DNA from: Pseudomonadota bacterium
Lineage (GTDB): Bacteria > Pseudomonadota > Gammaproteobacteria > Burkholderiales > Thiobacillaceae
Length of the DNA: 9,435 nucleotides
Assembly: GCA_021847385.1 (NCBI GenBank)
Contig: JAJZTV010000066.1
Span: 1 to 9,435 of the forward strand
Direction: 5' to 3'
Shown here: positions 6,063-9,435 of the stretch, in pieces
Layout of the letters: every line of letters begins with the position of its first letter
How positions within the stretch are numbered: the first letter of the stretch is position 1
Notes under the pieces: model-generated
Seen by the model: only the letters and a program-made list of their open reading frames with translations
What the model was told of the DNA's origin: nothing
Database searches by the model: none
Made by a program: the position numbers and the translations under genes

Positions 6063-7766
6063 CTAGCCGGCATTATTACCTGCGGCCGGCTGGCCCACAC
6101 TCTTCTTCACCAGCAATGCCTGCGCCTCAATGATCATGGCCAGCTTGGGATTACCGGGATCGCGCCGCTTCATGGAATGGATGTATTGCTCAAGCTTGTT
6201 GGCCATGTAGGCATCGTAGCCATTGCCTTCCATCCATTTGACGATGGCCACCGACGCATTGAGCATGATCGCGAGGATCGGGTGCTGTTCGGCCAAACGG
6301 ATGAATTCGTCGACCGCATCGCGTAGCTTGCCGCTCTTGGCGATATTGATCGCGCGCCGGTTGAGGTCTTCCACCTGCTGCAGGGCCGCAGATTTGATTT
6401 GTTTGACCTGTTCGCCGACCGTGCCGGTCAGCATGGAATCGACCCGATCCAGCATCTGCTCGTTGCCATGGAAGTCGGCATAGAGGCTTTTCGCCAAGCC
6501 GGAGGCGGTCGCCTCGTCGCCGACCGAGACTGCGGCTTGCAGCATGGCCATGCGCTGTTCGTTGTCGGTATCGCGATGCTCGCCCAACGCAATCTGCATC
6601 GACTTATAGGCCTGTTCCTTCGCGCCTTTATCCCCCAGCAAATCGGCGCGCGAGAAACGCAACACCGAATTGGCGAAATTGAATTCCGGCTTGCCATGAT
6701 GGAAGTCCGACATCTGCTTGTTCAGCTTCGCCAGCTTCTCAACCGCCTCGTTGCCACCCTGCTTCGCCAGCAGGGTGGCATAGGAACAAAAGTCCGCCGG
6801 TTGCACGAAAGAGGAGCCCTTGCCGTGCGTATGCATCAGATCGTAGGCCTTGCGGGCCGTCTCGTCGTCGCCCGTCGCCACCGCCGCGCGCACGATCTCG
6901 CGATGCCGGTGCAGCGCCTTGGGGTTACGGCTGATCAGCTCGTTCAATATCTGCTTGGTGGTTTCGAGATCGCCCTTCTTCTCATGCACCTTGGCCAGCC
7001 AGTCCTGGGCGTGCAAGAAGTCGGGGTTTTCCAGGGCCAACTGCTCCAGCAGCTCTTGCGCTTCGTCGTGGCGTTCCAGCATGAAATAGGATCGGGCCGC
7101 GCCCAAGCGCGCCCAGGGCAAGCGCGGGTATTCCAATATCACCGATTCGTAGTGCGAATGCGCCTCTTTATAGTGGCCCTGGGCCAACAGGGCCTCGCCG
7201 ATCAAGCGCAGCAAGTCGAGCCGATAAATGGTATTCATCTCCAGCATCCGCTGGCATTCTTCGATGCAATCCTGGTAGCGATTGCCGTCGTATAGCTCCA
7301 TCACGCCCCTGAGCACTTGTTTGCGCGCCCAGGCCTTTTCCAGGCGGTCGAGCAGGATCTTGGGCGACACCGGCTTGAGCAGATAATCGTCCGGCGCCAG
7401 TTCCGCCGCGGAGAACACCTGCTCATAGGTATTCTCACCGGTGATCATGAGCCAAATGGCGGAAGAGGGAAGTAACTTGGTGCGCTTGACCTCTTCGAGC
7501 AACTGCTGGCCGTCGCGGGTATCCGACAGCACGTAATCGCACAGCACGACGTCGTAAGCCTCGCCGCGGTTTTTCATGCGGTTGATCGCATCGCCATAGC
7601 TGGTCGCCGTATCGATCTTTTTACCGCCCATCTCGGCCAAGGCATTGCGCAACCAGAGGCGCATGGTGTTGGAGTCTTCGATGACAATGTAGCGCAACTG
7701 ATCGAAGGGACAGTCGTATCCTATCGAGGTGGCAGTGGGGGAAATGCTGAACGGCGACTCAGCCAC
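6063..7766 (-). CDS. Response regulator: receiver domain fused to TPR-like helical repeats
   Basis: This 567-aa cytoplasmic protein begins with a CheY-like receiver domain at about residues 23-145. It has the acidic pair E30/D31, the phosphoacceptor D77 in VVLCDYVLS, T109 in MITGEN and K131 in YLLKP, so all phosphotransfer residues are present. The rest, about residues 150-560, is helical and reads as tetratricopeptide-type repeats; a clear stretch runs from about 152 (MELYDGNRYQDCIEECQRML) to about 290. No DNA-binding, GGDEF, EAL or other catalytic output domain is visible. The output is therefore probably a phosphorylation-controlled protein interaction. No histidine kinase is adjacent, so it is an orphan. 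The GTG start at 7766 is supported by GGGAAGG (7781-7775) at an 8-nt gap. The gene lies downstream of rpmG in the same direction, separated by 162 bp. The pathway it serves is unknown. Confidence 0.9.
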   Translation of the reverse strand: MAESPFSISPTATSIGYDCPFDQLRYIVIEDSNTMRLWLRNALAEMGGKKIDTATSYGDAINRMKNRGEAYDVVLCDYVLSDTRDGQQLLEEVKRTKLLPSSAIWLMITGENTYEQVFSAAELAPDDYLLKPVSPKILLDRLEKAWARKQVLRGVMELYDGNRYQDCIEECQRMLEMNTIYRLDLLRLIGEALLAQGHYKEAHSHYESVILEYPRLPWARLGAARSYFMLERHDEAQELLEQLALENPDFLHAQDWLAKVHEKKGDLETTKQILNELISRNPKALHRHREIVRAAVATGDDETARKAYDLMHTHGKGSSFVQPADFCSYATLLAKQGGNEAVEKLAKLNKQMSDFHHGKPEFNFANSVLRFSRADLLGDKGAKEQAYKSMQIALGEHRDTDNEQRMAMLQAAVSVGDEATASGLAKSLYADFHGNEQMLDRVDSMLTGTVGEQVKQIKSAALQQVEDLNRRAINIAKSGKLRDAVDEFIRLAEQHPILAIMLNASVAIVKWMEGNGYDAYMANKLEQYIHSMKRRDPGNPKLAMIIEAQALLVKKSVGQPAAGNNAG

Positions 7767-7831
7767 GGTGTACGCCTTCCCGCCAGATAGGCGCGAGCTT
7801 ACCCGCCCAGACGATATGGACGAATTTCGCG

Positions 7832-7837
7832 TTTATA
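7832..7837 (-). promoter_or_regulatory. Possible -10 element for the receiver-TPR gene
   Basis: TATAAA (7837-7832 on the minus strand) lies 66 bp upstream of the GTG start in the only sizeable gap of this strand block. No good -35 is seen at 16-18 bp; the sequence there is GTCATG-like. This is a weak prediction. Confidence 0.2.
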
Positions 7838-7908
7838 GGAGTCAGTAGTGTATTCATGACCAGGTTCTCTGAGCACACATGATAGCGCGTGTCGAGAACT
7901 TGGCCACA

Positions 7909-7923
7909 GCCCCCGAGGGGGGC
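7909..7923 (-). terminator. GC-rich hairpin just after rpmG, possible attenuator or weak terminator
   Basis: GCCCCC (7909-7914) and GGGGGC (7918-7923) form a 6-bp GC stem with a 3-nt loop, beginning 6 nt beyond the rpmG stop codon. There is no T-tract after it on the transcribed strand. It may protect the mRNA 3' end or partly reduce read-through into the receiver-TPR gene rather than terminate fully. Confidence 0.4.
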
Positions 7924-7928
7924 CCGGC

Positions 7929-8096
7929 TTATTTAAGCTTGGTTTCTTTGTAAGGAACGTGCTTGCGCGCAACCGGATCGAACTTGGAGATTTCCATCTT
8001 CTCCGGCATGGTGCGCTTGTTCTTGGTCGTGGTGTAGAAGTGGCCGGTGCCCGCAGTGGACTCCAGCTTGATCTTTTCGCGTCCGCCTTTAGCCAT
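7929..8096 (-). CDS. rpmG: 50S ribosomal protein L33 (zinc-independent form)
   Basis: This 55-aa small, basic protein of the large ribosomal subunit starts MAKGGREKIKLESTAGTGHF and contains YTTTKNKRTMPEKMEISKFDP, diagnostic of L33. It has no cysteines, so it is the C-minus paralogue that does not bind zinc. AAGGAG (8110-8105) overlaps the rpmB stop codon and sits 8 nt from the ATG, so the start is well supported. Only 12 bp separate it from rpmB, and the two are almost certainly co-transcribed, as in most proteobacteria. Confidence 0.97.
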   Translation of the reverse strand: MAKGGREKIKLESTAGTGHFYTTTKNKRTMPEKMEISKFDPVARKHVPYKETKLK

Positions 8097-8108
8097 GACT
8101 CAAGCTCC

Positions 8109-8345
8109 TTACACGCGCTCGCCGCGATCACGCATTTCAGCGAGGATCACGTCGATGCCTTTTTTATCGATGAGGCGCAGCGCGGCGTTGGTCACGCGCA
8201 GACGCACCCAGCGGTTCTCGCTCTCAACCCAGAAGCGGCGATACTGCAAATTGGGCAGAAAGCGGCGCTTGGTCTTGTTGTTGGCGTGGGAGACGTTGTT
8301 CCCTACCATCGGCTTCTTGCCGGTCACCTGACATACACGGGCCAT
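8109..8345 (-). CDS. rpmB: 50S ribosomal protein L28
   Basis: This 78-aa large-subunit protein is of normal length and begins MARVCQVTGKKPMVGNNVSH, followed by NNKTKRRFLPNLQ and RLRVTNAALRLIDKKG, all hallmarks of bacterial L28. It is the first gene of the rpmB-rpmG pair. The start at 8345 is fixed by family alignment. The start lies within a perfect 7-bp inverted repeat that could hide the initiation region in the mRNA. The nearest purine-rich sequence, GGGGTG (8356-8351), is partly in that stem. Confidence 0.97.
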   Translation of the reverse strand: MARVCQVTGKKPMVGNNVSHANNKTKRRFLPNLQYRRFWVESENRWVRLRVTNAALRLIDKKGIDVILAEMRDRGERV

Positions 8346-8360
8346 TTGGGCACCCCAAAT
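8344..8360 (-). promoter_or_regulatory. Hairpin across the rpmB ribosome binding site and start codon
   Basis: In the rpmB mRNA, ATTTGGG (8360-8354) can pair with CCCAAAT (8350-8344) around a GTG loop. The right arm contains the A and U of the rpmB start codon. The left arm and loop contain the only Shine-Dalgarno-like GGGGTG. Formation would restrict translation initiation. Ribosomal protein genes are commonly controlled at this level, but whether this one is remains inference. Confidence 0.5.
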
Positions 8361-8430
8361 CTCAAAAATTCCGAAAAAAACGCTTAAATTTTGCCAACCG
8401 AAGACGGGCCCCGGCAGCCAAAGAGGCGGA

Positions 8431-8460
8431 TTTATATCATGGAAAAAGCGACCGAGTCAA
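8431..8460 (-). promoter_or_regulatory. Probable rpmB-rpmG promoter
   Basis: On the minus strand TTGACT (8460-8455) and TATAAA (8436-8431) are separated by 18 bp, a good sigma-70 match. Transcription would start near 8424, leaving a leader of about 80 nt before rpmB. The -35 hexamer contains the radC stop codon TGA (8459-8457), so the ribosomal genes have their own promoter at the end of radC. Confidence 0.6.
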
Positions 8461-9131
8461 AGCAAACCCCGCTCGGCGAACGAGACCGTCTCCGTTCCGG
8501 CCACGACAAAGTGGTCCAAGACCCGCACCTCCACCAGCGCCAACGCGGCCTTGAGCTGGTCGGTCAACCAACGGTCGGCCTGGGAGGGCTCGGCCAGGCC
8601 GGACGGGTGGTTGTGGGCGAAAATGACGCCGGCGGCATTGTGGCTCAAAGCCCGTTTGACCACCTCACGGGGATAGACGCTGGCCTGGGTCAGGGTGCCG
8701 CGAAACAGTTCCTCGACCGCCAGCACCCGGTTCTGGGCATCCAGAAACAGGGCAGCGAAGACTTCATGCGGCAACGCCGCCAGCCGCAGGCGCAGGTAGT
8801 CGCGCACCGCCGCCGGCGAAGACAGGGCGTCACCCTGATCCAGCTCTTCTTTTAGGGCGCGCCGAGCCATCTCGATCACGGCTTGAAGCTGAGCATACTT
8901 GGCCTGGCCCAGACCGAGAAAGCCCCGGCATTCCTTTTCCGTCGCAGCGAACAGCCGATTGAGGCTGCCGAAATGCCGCAGCAGCTCGCGCGCCAGCTCG
9001 ACCGCGCTTTTGCCTTTCACGCCGGTACGCAGAAAGATCGCCAGCAGTTCGGCGTCCGACAGTACCGCGGCACCTTGTGCCAAAAGCCGCTCTCGCGGCC
9101 GTTCGCCTTCCGGCCAATCCGTGATTGCCAT
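8457..9131 (-). CDS. radC: RadC family protein (JAMM/MPN domain)
   Basis: This 224-aa protein has the usual RadC length. The N-terminal part has MAITDWPEGERPRERLL and a helix-hairpin-helix-like region around LSDAELLAIFLRTG and FLGLGQAKYAQLQAV. The C-terminal JAMM metal-binding motif is complete: H173-N-H175-P-S-G ... S183-x2-D186. Historically it was called a DNA repair protein, but a repair role is disputed and its biochemical activity is not settled (family knowledge). The ATG at 9131 is preferred over in-frame upstream codons because the RadC N-terminus begins there and a purine run (9143-9136) precedes it. It diverges from the SulP transporter gene. The radC stop overlaps the rpmB promoter. 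Confidence 0.95.
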   Translation of the reverse strand: MAITDWPEGERPRERLLAQGAAVLSDAELLAIFLRTGVKGKSAVELARELLRHFGSLNRLFAATEKECRGFLGLGQAKYAQLQAVIEMARRALKEELDQGDALSSPAAVRDYLRLRLAALPHEVFAALFLDAQNRVLAVEELFRGTLTQASVYPREVVKRALSHNAAGVIFAHNHPSGLAEPSQADRWLTDQLKAALALVEVRVLDHFVVAGTETVSFAERGLL

Positions 9132-9157
9132 GGAACCCCCCTTGATATCGCTATTCA

Positions 9158-9176
9158 GCCAGGTTTTCCGCCTGGC
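9158..9176. repeat. Inverted repeat in the radC/sulP divergent gap
   Basis: GCCAGG (9158-9163) and CCTGGC (9171-9176) are perfect inverted arms with a 7-bp TTTTCCG spacer, in the control region shared by the two divergent genes. It could be an operator or a leader stem-loop. AATAAT (9189-9194) is a weak -10 candidate for the rightward gene, without a good -35. Confidence 0.35.
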
Positions 9177-9219
9177 GCCGTTTCGTTCAATAATACAAAA
9201 CCGGATGGAGAAAACAGAG

Positions 9220-9435
9220 ATGAATCCCACTTGGCGTTTCGACAAAGGCGATGTGTTCGGGGGATTGGCTGCCATGCTGGTCGCCTTCCCGTCCGCCATC
9301 GCCTTCGGCCTGATCTCCACCGCCCCCCTGGGGCCGTCGTATGTCGGTTACGGCGCCATGGCCGGCATGGTCGGCGCCATCGCCTTGGGACTGGCCGCTC
9401 CCACCCTGGGCGGGGCCCCGCGCCTGATCTCCGCC
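9220..9435 (+). CDS. SulP-family anion transporter (N-terminal part, runs off the window)
   Basis: The 72 visible residues begin MNPTWRFDKGDVFGGLAAML and continue VAFPSAIAFG, then a glycine/alanine-rich hydrophobic stretch ending GGAPRLISA. This matches the first transmembrane segments of SulP/SLC26 transporters, whose members move sulfate, bicarbonate or other anions across the inner membrane. GGAG (9207-9210) lies 9 nt before the ATG at 9220; an in-frame ATG at 9205 is the alternative. Everything beyond position 9435 is missing, so the STAS domain and substrate cannot be judged. A bicarbonate role would suit an autotroph but is only a guess. Confidence 0.8.
   Translation, partial: MNPTWRFDKGDVFGGLAAMLVAFPSAIAFGLISTAPLGPSYVGYGAMAGMVGAIALGLAAPTLGGAPRLISA

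Noticed and set aside
6399..7295. 298-codon open frame on the plus strand opposite the receiver-TPR gene
   Set aside because: It mirrors the codon structure of the real gene on the other strand; it has no recognisable domain and no ribosome binding site.
1..9435. CRISPR array, tRNA or rRNA genes, prophage or defence island
   Set aside because: I saw no direct-repeat arrays, tRNA-like cloverleaf sequences, integrase or phage genes on either strand.

Overview
The window reads as chromosomal DNA of a GC-rich, chemolithoautotrophic betaproteobacterium, probably of the Thiobacillus/Thiobacillaceae kind. This is an inference from a form II RuBisCO gene divergent from a CbbR regulator, the betaproteobacterial flavour of the encoded proteins, and the housekeeping genes. 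No phage, plasmid, CRISPR or complete insertion sequence is visible. Gene density is high, with two coherent strand blocks.

Left block (1-5940). The 5' part of cbbM (form II RuBisCO large subunit) runs leftward off the window edge and diverges from cbbR, its probable LysR-type regulator. The 156-bp gap between them carries AT-rich palindromic sequence, a near-consensus -10 very close to the cbbR ATG, and a perfect GC-rich inverted repeat around the candidate cbbM -10. Rightward from cbbR the genes are packed head to tail: an RsmB/NOP-family RNA m5C methyltransferase (20-nt overlap with cbbR), a small exported HKD/phospholipase D-type nuclease (4-nt TTGA overlap, TTG start), an MscS-family mechanosensitive channel (2-nt gap) and, after 49 bp, a membrane fatty acid desaturase. 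The desaturase has a C-terminal tail resembling the end of ISL3-type transposases. A 15-bp-stem bidirectional terminator closes this block.

Right block (6063-9131, all leftward). In transcription order these are radC, rpmB (L28), rpmG (L33), and a 567-aa response regulator with an N-terminal receiver domain and a TPR-like helical body. rpmB-rpmG are a classic ribosomal protein pair. Their probable promoter overlaps the radC stop codon, and a perfect 7-bp hairpin covers the rpmB translation start. At the right edge, divergent from radC, begins a SulP-type anion transporter that is cut by the window end.

The RuBisCO/CbbR pair supplies and regulates Calvin-cycle carbon fixation. The genes downstream of cbbR are linked by tight packing rather than obvious shared function. 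I see no clearly new multigene system. The observations most worth checking are the desaturase tail, the rpmB start-codon hairpin and the architecture of the cbbM-cbbR control region.
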